Positions 8,897 through 16,796 of a stretch of 64,000 nt of DNA are shown here, piece after piece (position 1 is the stretch's first letter; the number at the start of each line of letters is the position of its first letter). A program made the position numbers and the translations under genes. The DNA is from Paenibacillus sp. RC67. Its GTDB lineage: Bacteria; Bacillota; Bacilli; Paenibacillales; NBRC-103111. The DNA lies in assembly GCF_030020805.1 (NCBI RefSeq), contig NZ_CP125098.1:6099501-6163500 (forward strand). The letters run 5' to 3'. The notes beneath the pieces were generated by a model. That model was not told the origin of the DNA. It worked only from the letters and a program-made list of their open reading frames with translations, and did not search any database.

Positions 8897-9581
8897 AGTG
8901 CTAATTGTAGAAGACGATTTAAGAATCGCCGAAATTAATCGACGGTTCATTGAAAAGGTAGAAGGATTCCAGGTTGTCGGCATTGCGACCGACGAACCTC
9001 AGGCCAAGGAGCAATTGGACATTCTACAGCCTCATCTAGTGCTGCTGGATATCTACCTTCCCGGTTCCAGCGGCCTTGATATTTTACAATATATCAGACA
9101 GCATTACCGGGACACCGATGTCGTGATGATCACCGCAGCCAAGGAAGTGGATTCGATTCGCGAGGCCGTCCGCAGTGGTGCATTTGACTACATTATGAAG
9201 CCGTTGATCTTTGATCGGCTGCAAGAAACACTGCTTCGCTACCTTGAATTTCACCGCGAGCTGAATCGAATGAACGAGAATGGGAGCATCAGCCAGAGCG
9301 ATGTGGACCGTCTGCTCTCGGGAACGGCGAAGAAAGATACCGGCCTGGAAGTCTCCTTCCTGCCCAAAGGGATTGATAAGCTGACGCTAGTCAAAGTTAC
9401 GCAAACTATCTCCCGTGCTCCTGACGGCCTGACAGCCGATCAAATAGCCAAAATGATCGGCGTCAGCCGCTCCACTGGCCGCCGTTACCTGGAGCATTTG
9501 GTCAGTCTTGGCGGAGTATACGCCGATCTCTCCTACGGCGTTGTTGGCCGGCCCGAACGGGTTTATCGCCAGAAGAAGTGA
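8865..9581 (+). CDS. Response regulator of the CitB/DctR/MalR family
   Basis: This 238-residue protein has a receiver domain (about residues 8-125) with acidic pocket VEDD, phospho-accepting Asp in LLDIYLPG, Thr in MITAA and Lys in IMKPL, and a C-terminal helix-turn-helix around TADQIAKMIGVSRSTGRRYL. That layout is typical of the citrate/malate family of regulators. The GTG at 8865 has AAGGGGG seven bases upstream and overlaps the kinase gene by 32 bases, so the two are translationally coupled. An earlier GTG at 8838 lacks a ribosome site. Its likely target is the divergent tctCBA operon. Confidence 0.9.
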   Translation: MTVQCQIPTVEVLIVEDDLRIAEINRRFIEKVEGFQVVGIATDEPQAKEQLDILQPHLVLLDIYLPGSSGLDILQYIRQHYRDTDVVMITAAKEVDSIREAVRSGAFDYIMKPLIFDRLQETLLRYLEFHRELNRMNENGSISQSDVDRLLSGTAKKDTGLEVSFLPKGIDKLTLVKVTQTISRAPDGLTADQIAKMIGVSRSTGRRYLEHLVSLGGVYADLSYGVVGRPERVYRQKK

Positions 9582-9621
9582 ATGGGTGGAACCCCTTTTA
9601 TAGGTATTGGCATCCCATCGG

Positions 9622-9673
9622 AAAGGGGCTGTCCCATAAGTCACCAAAAATGACTTATAGGACAGCCCCTTTC
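9622..9673. terminator. Bidirectional terminator between the response regulator and dgoD
   Basis: AAAGGGGCTGTCC and GGACAGCCCCTTT, extended by ATAAGTCA and TGACTTAT, form a long near-perfect hairpin between two convergent genes. T-rich tracts occur on both sides. Confidence 0.8.
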
Positions 9674-9721
9674 CCTTTTCTGGATCATGTCATAGTCACC
9701 GTCATAACTTACTTCTACTAG

Positions 9722-10870
9722 CTACCATTCAGCAACCGTACCATCCGCATTACGCCATACGGGATTTTTCCAATCGTGCCCAATTTGAGCCATTTCGCGA
9801 ACCTTCTCTTCATTTACTTCAATACCGAGCCCCGGGCCTTGAGGGATAGCGACGAATCCGTCTTTATAATCGAATGTCTTAGGATCTATGAGGTAGTCAA
9901 GCAAATCGCTGCCTTGATTATAATGGATTCCCAGACTCTGTTCTTGAATAAAAGCATTAGGCGAGCAAGCGTCTACTTGAAGACACGCTGCCAAAGCAAT
10001 CGGGCCAAGCGGACAGTGTGGTGCCAACGCGATATCGTAAGCTTCAGCCATGGCCGCAATTTTGCGTGTTTCTAGAATCCCTCCTGCATGCGAAACATCC
10101 GGTTGAATAATGTCGACGATCCCCTGCTGCAGTAATTCTTTGAAGCCCCAGCGCGTATACATCCTCTCTCCAGTAGCTATTGGCGCAGATGTGTATTTAG
10201 CGATTTCTTTAAGCGCCTCATTATTTTCCGGAAGGACTGGCTCTTCAATAAACATAGGTCGGTAAGGCTCGAGTTCTTTGACCAAAATCTTGGCCATTGC
10301 CTTATGTACCCGTCCGTGAAAATCTACGCCGATGCCGAAATGAGCTCCTCCCACTTCACGAACTGCTGCGAACCGATCAAGCACCTCTTGCACTTTATCA
10401 AAAGAATCAATGTAATGCAGTTCTTCTGTACCATTCATCTTTACAGCCGTAAACCCTGCCTCGATCTGTTTTCGGGCCGCTTCCCTCACATCATTCGGAC
10501 GGTCACCACCGATCCAGTTATAGACACGTATCCGGTCGCGACAAGCTCCCCCCAACAACTCATATACAGGAGCATTATAGTATTTGCCTTTAATATCCCA
10601 AAGAGCTTGCTCAATACCGGATATTGCACTCGTTAAAATGGGGCCTCCGCGATAGAACCCTCCACGGTACATCACTTGCCAAAGATCTTCAATACGCAGC
10701 GGATTTTGTCCAATGAGATATGTACTAAGCTCTTCTACAGCCGTTTTTACGGTATCTGCCCGCCCCTCTACGACAGGCTCTCCCCATCCGACCAAACCGT
10801 CGTCAGTCGTTATTTTCAGAAAAAGCCAGCGAGGTGGAACTTTAAATAATTCCAACGATTTGATTTTCAT
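9722..10870 (-). CDS. dgoD: D-galactonate dehydratase
   Basis: This 382-residue enolase-superfamily enzyme resembles E. coli DgoD along its whole length: KVPPRWLFLKITTDDG at the start, WQVMYRGGFYRGGP near 65, WIGGDRPNDV near 120, metal ligands in VDFHGR, FIEEPVLPE and TGERMYTRW, the catalytic His in LAPHCPLGPIALAA, and the closing VAEW. It converts D-galactonate to 2-dehydro-3-deoxy-galactonate. No aldolase, kinase or galactonate transporter is nearby, so the rest of the pathway must be elsewhere. A close relative acting on another sugar acid is possible. The second of two adjacent ATG codons (10870) has the better spacing from AGGTGA. Confidence 0.88.
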   Translation of the reverse strand: MKIKSLELFKVPPRWLFLKITTDDGLVGWGEPVVEGRADTVKTAVEELSTYLIGQNPLRIEDLWQVMYRGGFYRGGPILTSAISGIEQALWDIKGKYYNAPVYELLGGACRDRIRVYNWIGGDRPNDVREAARKQIEAGFTAVKMNGTEELHYIDSFDKVQEVLDRFAAVREVGGAHFGIGVDFHGRVHKAMAKILVKELEPYRPMFIEEPVLPENNEALKEIAKYTSAPIATGERMYTRWGFKELLQQGIVDIIQPDVSHAGGILETRKIAAMAEAYDIALAPHCPLGPIALAACLQVDACSPNAFIQEQSLGIHYNQGSDLLDYLIDPKTFDYKDGFVAIPQGPGLGIEVNEEKVREMAQIGHDWKNPVWRNADGTVAEW

Positions 10871-10924
10871 CATCGTTCACCTACCCTATAATTTATTAAA
10901 TGAGTATGACCTATGAGGTTCAAT

Positions 10925-10954
10925 AGAACAATAAGGTGCCGACCCATCGGCACC
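10925..10954 (-). terminator. Terminator after the lyase-like gene
   Basis: GGTGCCGA and TCGGCACC enclose a 4-base loop. On the minus strand the stem is followed by TTATTGTTCT. It lies 22 bases beyond the stop codon of the 10977-11762 gene. Confidence 0.65.
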
Positions 10955-10976
10955 CTATGAATTCCTTAACGACCTA

Positions 10977-11762
10977 TTACTTAGTTATCTGGAAGTTGGC
11001 GAATTGAATGTCGGCTGTGGGCATGCCGGTAGTAATTTTACGGTAGAGCCCCCACTTAGGACGTACGATGTCCGCATCGCTTCTCCACATATCCTTAGTG
11101 CCGCTGTATGACATGAGCGTATTGCCGCTGGATACATCCTTTAACGTCATGCTCAAGCTGCCGGTGTCGCTAGCCGTGAACTTAACCGTAGCTTCCACCC
11201 ACTTGCCGATGATATTAGATTTTGAAGTTTGTGCAAGCGTGGTGAGAGGCCCTACCGGGCTATGACGGAACGTCAAGTTGTTGGCATCCAGCGAAAAGGT
11301 GAGGATCGGGTCGGCATCCTCCGTCCCGTTTTGCGCTTTAATTTGGAAGATATGGCAGAATGACGATTGGCCAAAATCATTCATTACCTTGAAGCGCCAA
11401 TTGTAAGTGATTGTTTCACCTTGTTTGGCCACCACGTTGCTGGGAGACGGGTTATAGCCCTTGAGCTCAACCCTTTGACGGTCAGTGTTGCTGCCATCAT
11501 AATCGCCGCTATTGTTCAAGTGGAATTGGAACACATTCCCGATTCCCGAAGATGTCGTTTCAAAAATGTGAGTAGAATCTGTGGGCCCGTCAACTGGATT
11601 AGGTCCGAAGTACTGTTGGAATATTTGCAGCGCAGTTTGCCCTGTATTCGGACCGTCTGAATTCACCGTAACCGTTGCGGCGAGTGCCGTTGCGCTGAAC
11701 GCAAGAGTAGACAGCAGCGCGACTCCTGCCATCATTCTTTTAATGCTTTTCTTCATCATCAT
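10977..11762 (-). CDS. Secreted polysaccharide lyase-like beta jelly-roll protein
   Basis: The 261-residue protein begins with a clear signal peptide (positive MMMKKSIKRMM, hydrophobic core, cleavage after ATALA). The mature part is rich in beta strands. Segments such as DRQRVELKGYNPSP, ITYNWRFKVM, CHIFQIKAQNG and RPKWGLYRKI fit the jelly-roll lyases around family PL20 (glucuronan lyase) and heparin-lyase-I-like proteins. If so, it cleaves a uronic-acid polymer outside the cell. The neighbouring galactonate dehydratase also handles an acidic sugar, but they are separated by a terminator. A candidate cre site and a 5' hairpin precede it. Three ATG codons in a row follow GGAGG; any of them may be used. 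Confidence 0.6.
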   Translation of the reverse strand: MMMKKSIKRMMAGVALLSTLAFSATALAATVTVNSDGPNTGQTALQIFQQYFGPNPVDGPTDSTHIFETTSSGIGNVFQFHLNNSGDYDGSNTDRQRVELKGYNPSPSNVVAKQGETITYNWRFKVMNDFGQSSFCHIFQIKAQNGTEDADPILTFSLDANNLTFRHSPVGPLTTLAQTSKSNIIGKWVEATVKFTASDTGSLSMTLKDVSSGNTLMSYSGTKDMWRSDADIVRPKWGLYRKITTGMPTADIQFANFQITK

Positions 11763-11834
11763 ATTCCTCCCATTTTTTTGGATTAGGTCAGATATAGAAA
11801 AAAACTTTCATCATAAGCGGAACGTCTTCCGCTT

Positions 11835-11849
11835 TCGTAAGCGCTCACA
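11835..11849 (+). promoter_or_regulatory. Candidate CcpA (cre) site upstream of the lyase-like gene
   Basis: TCGTAAGCGCTCACA matches the cre consensus WTGNAANCGNWNNCW with one mismatch and is close to palindromic. It lies just downstream of the likely minus-strand promoter of the secreted lyase gene, the usual place for catabolite repression of polysaccharide-degrading enzymes. Confidence 0.45.
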
Positions 11850-12026
11850 ACGCTATATTACAATAGTAACAGGAATTATAATATGTGGAAATTTATGATT
11901 TGAAAGTTTTTTTATAGCTCCGAACAGGCCCGGGTGGAAAGCCGAAAGATTAGTAGGACATCTTACTTACTTACACATTTGGTCTTCATCATTTCGTAAC
12001 TCTTTCTTCATCGTTTCATCATAGTT

Positions 12027-12059
12027 TATGTGAAATAAATCACATACATATTTTATACT
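12027..12059 (+). promoter_or_regulatory. cydA promoter with Fnr/Rex-type operator
   Basis: A 20-base palindrome at 12027-12046 contains TGTGA-N6-TCACA, the Gram-positive Fnr consensus; it also resembles the Rex site TTGTGA-N6-TCACAA with one change per half. TATACT at 12054-12059 is the -10 box. The palindrome is centred about 30 bases before the expected start of transcription, over the -35 region, which suits a repressor such as Rex better than a class II activator centred at -41.5. Confidence 0.65.
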
Positions 12060-12121
12060 AACAATAAGGGAAAAGGTTAAGAATAAACCCATATCCTACC
12101 TACCAATGAAGGAGCTGATCT

Positions 12122-13480
12122 ATGATGATGACCTACGATCCGGCGGTATACAGCCGCATATTGACGGGGCTTACCCTGGGCTTCCACATCCTGTTTGCCA
12201 CCATCGGGGTTGGCGTGCCTGTGATGATAGCCATCGCGGAGTTTCTCGGGATTAAACTGAAAGATCCTCATTACCTGTTACTAGCGCGTCGTTGGGGTCG
12301 AGGCTTCGTGATTTCCGTCGCCGTAGGCGTTGTAACCGGAACATCCATAGGGATGCAGCTGAATCTGCTGTGGCCAAGTTTCATGCAGATCGCAGGTCAA
12401 GCAATCGCACTGCCGTTGTTCATGGAAACTTTCGCTTTTTTCTTTGAAGCCATTTTTCTCGGTATTTATTTATATACTTGGGATCGTTTTCGCAATCCGT
12501 GGGTCCATTTCTCCATCGTCATCCCGGTCATTATCGGATCTTCCCTTTCGGCTTTTTTTATCACCGTGGTGAATTCGTTTATGAACACGCCTCAAGGCTT
12601 CAAGCTGGAAGGACGGACGATCGTTGATATTGACCCATGGGTCGCTATGTTCAACCCGGCAACTCCGACCAAAACCGCCCATGTGCTGTCCTCTGCATAC
12701 ATGACCAGCGCCTTCCTGCTGGCCGCAATTGCCGCAGTCTCCATGCTTGCTGGCAAGAAGCATGCTTATTATAAGAAAGCATTGAAGCTGACGATGCTGG
12801 CTGGACTTGTGTTCTCACTACTCACCGCTGTGATTGGAGATATGTCGGGTAAATTTCTTGCTGAATACCAACCAGAGAAACTCGCTGCTGCGGAGTGGCA
12901 CTTCGAAACGACAGCCCAGGCACCACTTGTGCTTGGTGGATTTCTCAATGAAAATCATGAAATTCATTACGGGCTTAAGCTGCCGTTCGCCCTAAGTATA
13001 TTAGCCTTTGGCAAGCCCAATGCCGTTGTTACTGGATTGAACGATATTCCTGCGGACGAGCGTCCGCCGCTGTACATCCACTACTTGTTCGATATGATGG
13101 TCGCCATCGGAAGTCTCTTGATCGTATTATGCATTGCCTACATTCTATTCGCGCGAAAAGTCCGCCGCAACGAGGGACGTGAACTGCCACGCTGGCTGCT
13201 TCGATGCATCGTAGCTGCAGGTCCGCTGGCCATGCTTGCAATCGAATGCGGATGGATATTTGCCGAAGCCGGTCGACAGCCGTGGATATTGCGCGGGTAC
13301 ATGAAAACCGCCGAGGGTGCCACCACATCCGCTAATGTAGATTGGATGCTGCTGTTATTCGCTCTTTTGTACCTTGTTCTTGGGATTACTGTGTGGGGCG
13401 TACTCCGCAAAATGTTCCGTAAGAATACGGCAGAATTTGAATTGACAGGTCGTGGCATTGAAGGAGGTGAACCCAAATGA
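12122..13480 (+). CDS. cydA: Cytochrome bd-type quinol oxidase subunit I
   Basis: This 452-residue subunit has about nine membrane helices and the conserved parts of the bd family: the His in LTLGFHILFATIGVG near 22 (heme b595 ligand), RRWGRGF near 58, GTSIGMQLNLLWP, the long FMETFAFFFEAIFLGIYLY helix and EYQPEKLAAAEWHF before the quinol-binding loop. It oxidises quinol and reduces oxygen to water in the membrane. The Q-loop is short; the length and sequence are closer to Bacillus YthA than to CydA proper, so it may be the bb'/cyanide-insensitive branch. AAGGAG lies seven bases before the ATG. cydB overlaps by four bases. No cydC or cydD is seen. Confidence 0.92.
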   Translation: MMMTYDPAVYSRILTGLTLGFHILFATIGVGVPVMIAIAEFLGIKLKDPHYLLLARRWGRGFVISVAVGVVTGTSIGMQLNLLWPSFMQIAGQAIALPLFMETFAFFFEAIFLGIYLYTWDRFRNPWVHFSIVIPVIIGSSLSAFFITVVNSFMNTPQGFKLEGRTIVDIDPWVAMFNPATPTKTAHVLSSAYMTSAFLLAAIAAVSMLAGKKHAYYKKALKLTMLAGLVFSLLTAVIGDMSGKFLAEYQPEKLAAAEWHFETTAQAPLVLGGFLNENHEIHYGLKLPFALSILAFGKPNAVVTGLNDIPADERPPLYIHYLFDMMVAIGSLLIVLCIAYILFARKVRRNEGRELPRWLLRCIVAAGPLAMLAIECGWIFAEAGRQPWILRGYMKTAEGATTSANVDWMLLLFALLYLVLGITVWGVLRKMFRKNTAEFELTGRGIEGGEPK

Positions 13481-14496
13481 ATATTGAAATTATCGGAATT
13501 ACCGTACTATGGATCTTTCTATATGGCTATTTAATCGTAGCTTCAATTGATTTCGGGGCCGGTTTTTTCAGCTATTACAGCATGATTACGGGGAGAAAGC
13601 ATCTCGTTCACGGCATAATCGAGCGCTACTTGTCTCCTGTATGGGAGGTAACGAACGTTTTTCTCATCTTCTTTATGGTAGGGATCGTCGGTTTCTTCCC
13701 TGACACCGCGTATTACTTGGGTACTGCTCTTCTCTTACCCGGCAGTATTGCGATCATCCTGCTCGCCATCCGCGGCTCGTACTACGCGTTCAGTACTTAT
13801 GGAGCCAAAGACAATAGCTTGTACTTGCTTCTCTATGGGAGCAGCGGACTGTTCATTCCGGCTTCGCTCTCCATCGTATTGACTCTCTCGGAGGGAGGCT
13901 TCATTCAAGAGCAGGACGGACAAGTAATACTGCAATACGGTAAGCTGTTCACCAGCCCTTACGCTTGGTCGGTCGTAATCTTGTCGCTGGTCAGTATTCT
14001 ATTCATCTCCGCAGCGTTCCTGACGTACTACGCGAACAAAGCCAAAGATTACAAAGCGTTAGAAGTTTTGCGCGGCTTCGCGCTAGGTTGGAGTGCTCCA
14101 ACCATTCTTGCCAGCCTTCTCGTCTTCTTCGCCATATACCGGCATAATCCATGGCACTTCGAGAACATGCTTCACTATGCGTGGATGTTCGTACTGTCGC
14201 TGGTTTGCTTCTTGATCGCCACCTACTTCATTTGGAAGCGACAAAGACTTGGTTTAGCTTTCGTCCTGGTAATGCTGCAGTTTGCTTTTGCCTTCTTCGG
14301 CTATGGAGCGGCGCATTTGCCCTATATTTTGTACCCGCTCATTTCCATCCATGAGAGTGTAACTAGTCCGGAGATGGGGATCGCGCTGATCATTGCGTTT
14401 ATCGCAGGCCTGCTGCTCCTTATTCCGTCGCTTTATTTACTAATGAGGCTGTTCTTGTTCAATGCCTCGTATGTTCAAGGCAAGGCAGGTAAATGA
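13477..14496 (+). CDS. cydB: Cytochrome bd-type quinol oxidase subunit II
   Basis: This 339-residue membrane protein has about eight to nine helices. The start IVASIDFGAGFFSYYS and WEVTNVFLIFFMVGIVGFFP near residues 49-68 fit CydB, the second subunit of bd oxidase, whose role is structural and in heme assembly. Its ATG overlaps the cydA stop (ATGA) and has a near-perfect AAGGAGGTGA ribosome site inside cydA, so the two are made together. Like its partner it resembles the YthB branch. The gene ends at a strong bidirectional terminator. Confidence 0.9.
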   Translation: MNIEIIGITVLWIFLYGYLIVASIDFGAGFFSYYSMITGRKHLVHGIIERYLSPVWEVTNVFLIFFMVGIVGFFPDTAYYLGTALLLPGSIAIILLAIRGSYYAFSTYGAKDNSLYLLLYGSSGLFIPASLSIVLTLSEGGFIQEQDGQVILQYGKLFTSPYAWSVVILSLVSILFISAAFLTYYANKAKDYKALEVLRGFALGWSAPTILASLLVFFAIYRHNPWHFENMLHYAWMFVLSLVCFLIATYFIWKRQRLGLAFVLVMLQFAFAFFGYGAAHLPYILYPLISIHESVTSPEMGIALIIAFIAGLLLLIPSLYLLMRLFLFNASYVQGKAGK

Positions 14497-14524
14497 CAAA
14501 GGCACAGCTGTCAGTCAAAATCAC

Positions 14525-14568
14525 AAAAAACCCGAGCGCCTTCCAAAGAAAGGAACTCGGGCTTTTTG
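14525..14568. terminator. Bidirectional terminator after cydB
   Basis: AAAAACCCGAG and CTCGGGCTTTTT, with an inner TTCC/GGAA stem, form a hairpin flanked by an A-run on the left and a T-run on the right. It serves cydB and the convergent oxidoreductase gene. Confidence 0.8.
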
Positions 14569-14587
14569 TCATGCTTATTACATACGT

Positions 14588-15670
14588 TTAGTCGAAATAC
14601 ACAGCTTTCCCTGTTTTCGACGATTCATAAATCGCCTCTAATATCTCCGAAACGACGCAAGCCTGCTCCGGTGTAACGACCGGTTCTTTATCCTGCTCTA
14701 CTGCTTCTAACCACAGACGCATCTCCAGGTCGGCTGGGCTTTCTTTTTTCCCGTCATAGAAGTCAACGCCTTTGGCATCCAGCTGAATCTCATTCATAAA
14801 CAAACGGCTGTGCTTCTCTCCGTTAATACGAAGCCCGTCCTGCATATCGGCTCCACCCTCGGTTCCGCAAAGGGTTGTTTTGGCTTCTCCCGTTTGCAGC
14901 ATATTGATCGCCCAGCTAGATTCCAATACGATCGTTGCGCCATTCTCCATTGTGATCATCCCGAATGCCGAATCTTCCACCGTAAATTTCTCCGGATCCC
15001 ACGAACCCCAAGCATTAGCTGCATTTTCCTTACGGGACAGCTTATGGAATGCCGTGCCCAACACAGCTTTGGGTTTATAGTTATCCATCATCCACAGTGT
15101 AAGATCGAGTGCATGCGTCCCAATATCGATTAGCGGGCCTCCACCTTGTTTTTCTTCATCCAGGAACACGCCCCAAGTCGGAACAGCACGGCGACGAATC
15201 GCATGAGCCTTGGCATAATAAATCTCTCCAAGCTCGCCGTCAGAACATAGCTGCTTCAAATATTGGCTGTCCGAGCGGAAACGGTTCTGGTAGCCGATCG
15301 TCAGTTTTTTACTCGTACGTTGTGCTGCTTCAACCATCCGACGTGCGTCAGCAGCTGTTTTGGCCATAGGTTTTTCGCACATTACATGCTTGTCTGACTC
15401 AAGGGAAGCAATCGAGATTTCCGCATGAGAATCATTTGGCGTACACACATGTACAATATCGATGGAGCTATCCTTCAACAGCTCTCTGTAATCACCGTAT
15501 ACTTTTGCATCCGGCGTACCGAATTTAGCAGCCGCCTGATGTGCTCTTTCCAACACAATATCGCAAAAAGCGACCATTTCTACATTTGCTTGATTTTTCA
15601 AAGCGGGCATATGCTTCCCATTGGCAATTCCGCCACAGCCGATAATTCCTATTCTAAACGTTCTAGACAT
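14588..15670 (-). CDS. Gfo/Idh/MocA family oxidoreductase
   Basis: The protein has 360 residues. It has an N-terminal Rossmann fold with IGIIGCGGIANGKHMP, CEKPMAKTAADAR near 93 (the conserved EKP motif with catalytic Lys), and a C-terminal alpha/beta domain with GGGPLIDIGTHALDLTLWM, which holds the conserved Asp and His. Family members use NAD(P) to oxidise or reduce sugars, inositol or amino sugars. The family is too broad to name the substrate. GGAGG lies 10 bases before the ATG. It stands alone between two terminators, which suggests a single-gene unit. Confidence 0.85.
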   Translation of the reverse strand: MSRTFRIGIIGCGGIANGKHMPALKNQANVEMVAFCDIVLERAHQAAAKFGTPDAKVYGDYRELLKDSSIDIVHVCTPNDSHAEISIASLESDKHVMCEKPMAKTAADARRMVEAAQRTSKKLTIGYQNRFRSDSQYLKQLCSDGELGEIYYAKAHAIRRRAVPTWGVFLDEEKQGGGPLIDIGTHALDLTLWMMDNYKPKAVLGTAFHKLSRKENAANAWGSWDPEKFTVEDSAFGMITMENGATIVLESSWAINMLQTGEAKTTLCGTEGGADMQDGLRINGEKHSRLFMNEIQLDAKGVDFYDGKKESPADLEMRLWLEAVEQDKEPVVTPEQACVVSEILEAIYESSKTGKAVYFD

Positions 15671-15876
15671 TCTTGTTCGTCCTCCTTGGTAAGCGTCCTT
15701 TGTTTGGATCAGCTTCTTTCTAAGCCATAGTATAGTGAAGAATGTCTCGAAAAGATATTTCTAATCTGGCTGATATTATATCCGATTTTGCCATGAAATA
15801 AAGATAGATTCCCAAGAGCCTCCTCTTTATCCAGTCGTCAGCAATCGACAGGATTTCCCGGGAAATGGGAAAGCGC

Positions 15877-15912
15877 AAAAAAAAGAAGCGCCTCCATAGT
15901 CAGATGCACCTC
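15877..15912 (-). terminator. Terminator after phoP
   Basis: On the minus strand GAGGTGC pairs with GCGCTTC (two G-T pairs) around a 14-base loop and is followed by eight T residues. It lies 12 bases after the phoP stop. Confidence 0.6.
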
Positions 15913-15923
15913 TACTTTAAGAC

Positions 15924-16643
15924 CTATGCTTTTTTCGCTACAGAAGTGACAAGCTTGTAGCCGACCCCACGGATCGATTCGATTTGGACGCTCTGCTGAT
16001 TCATCTCCAGCTTTTTGCGCAGCGAGCTTACATGTACGTCCACGGTTCGTTGGCCGCCGATATAGTCGAAGCCCCAGACGATATTCATCAAATCGTCCCG
16101 TGTAACGACAACACCCGGGCGCTGGACCAGATAGAGGAGAACCTCGAACTCCTTCGGTCTAAGCGGAATCGATTCGCCGTTCAGCATAACCTCATATTTT
16201 TCCGGATAAATATATAAATCTCCAGCATTAATAACTTTCTCACCAGCTGTGTTCTTATCCTGCAATTGCTCCTCAGACATCGTTCTGCGAAGCACAGCAG
16301 AGACTCGTGCCAGCAGCTCCGCAACTCCAAATGGCTTCGTAATATAATCGTCAGCTCCATATTTCAAGCCTTGAACGACTTCTTCCTCTGCATTTCGAGC
16401 GGTCAAAATGATAACCGGCGTTTTATTTCCCTTCTGACGAAGCTTGGATAATATTTCGAACCCGTTTAATCCCGGAAGCATAATATCTAAAATGATCAAA
16501 TCAAAAGCATGCTGAAGCGCCGTCTGCAGCCCTTCACTGCCATGATCGACCACTTTCGTTTCGTATCCGTCCTGAGAAAGATTATAAGATAGCAATCTTG
16601 CTAACGTAGGCTCATCTTCAATAACTAAAATTTTCTGTGTCAT
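15924..16643 (-). CDS. phoP: Response regulator PhoP (phosphate regulon)
   Basis: This 239-residue OmpR-type regulator has a receiver domain (residues 1-120) with EDE pocket, Asp in ILDIMLPG, Thr in ILTAR and Lys in YITKPFG, and a winged-helix DNA-binding domain (about 140-235) ending GGQRTVDVHVSSLRKKLE. It should be phosphorylated by the PhoR-like kinase upstream when phosphate is scarce. Identity as PhoP, rather than another OmpR regulator, is supported by a Pho-box (TTTACA-N5-TTAACA) in its own promoter and its presence near the citZ-icd-mdh block, as in Bacillus. Unlike Bacillus, it lies after phoR and behind a terminator, so it has its own promoter. Confidence 0.85.
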   Translation of the reverse strand: MTQKILVIEDEPTLARLLSYNLSQDGYETKVVDHGSEGLQTALQHAFDLIILDIMLPGLNGFEILSKLRQKGNKTPVIILTARNAEEEVVQGLKYGADDYITKPFGVAELLARVSAVLRRTMSEEQLQDKNTAGEKVINAGDLYIYPEKYEVMLNGESIPLRPKEFEVLLYLVQRPGVVVTRDDLMNIVWGFDYIGGQRTVDVHVSSLRKKLEMNQQSVQIESIRGVGYKLVTSVAKKA

Positions 16644-16706
16644 GGGAATCCCCCGTTTTAGTTTCTATTAAGACAAGCTTATCATAGCATAGTTTTGTTG
16701 GCAAAA

Positions 16707-16730
16707 TGTAAAGTGTTAATTTAATGTAAA
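16707..16730 (-). promoter_or_regulatory. Pho-box in the phoP promoter
   Basis: On the minus strand TTTACA-N5-TTAACA (16730 to 16714) matches the PhoP binding pattern of two TT(A/T/C)ACA hexamers at an 11-base interval. A third TTTACA follows at 16712-16707 but at a 7-base interval. It lies about 65-85 bases before the phoP start and implies autoregulation. Confidence 0.6.
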
Positions 16731-16751
16731 TATTTCGTTTCTTTGCACAAT

Positions 16752-16785
16752 AAAACCTTATGGAATCTGAATTCCATAAGGTTTT
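16752..16785. terminator. Bidirectional terminator between phoR and phoP
   Basis: AAAACCTTATGGAAT and ATTCCATAAGGTTTT are a perfect 15-bp inverted repeat with a 4-base loop, flanked by A and T runs. It follows the phoR stop closely and splits the two genes into separate transcription units. Confidence 0.8.
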
Positions 16786-16796
16786 GTCATATAAGG

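Larger units (their letters stand above)
11763..12121. other. Divergent control region between the lyase-like gene and cydA
   Basis: This 359-base gap holds no gene. On the lyase side there is a perfect 8-bp hairpin (AAGCGGAA, loop CGTC, TTCCGCTT, 11815-11834) in the probable 5' leader, a cre-like site, and an AT-rich minus-strand promoter region near 11850-11875. On the cydA side there is a TGTGA-N6-TCACA operator with a TATACT -10 element at 12054-12059. The middle (about 11900-12000) shows nothing I can name. Confidence 0.5.
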
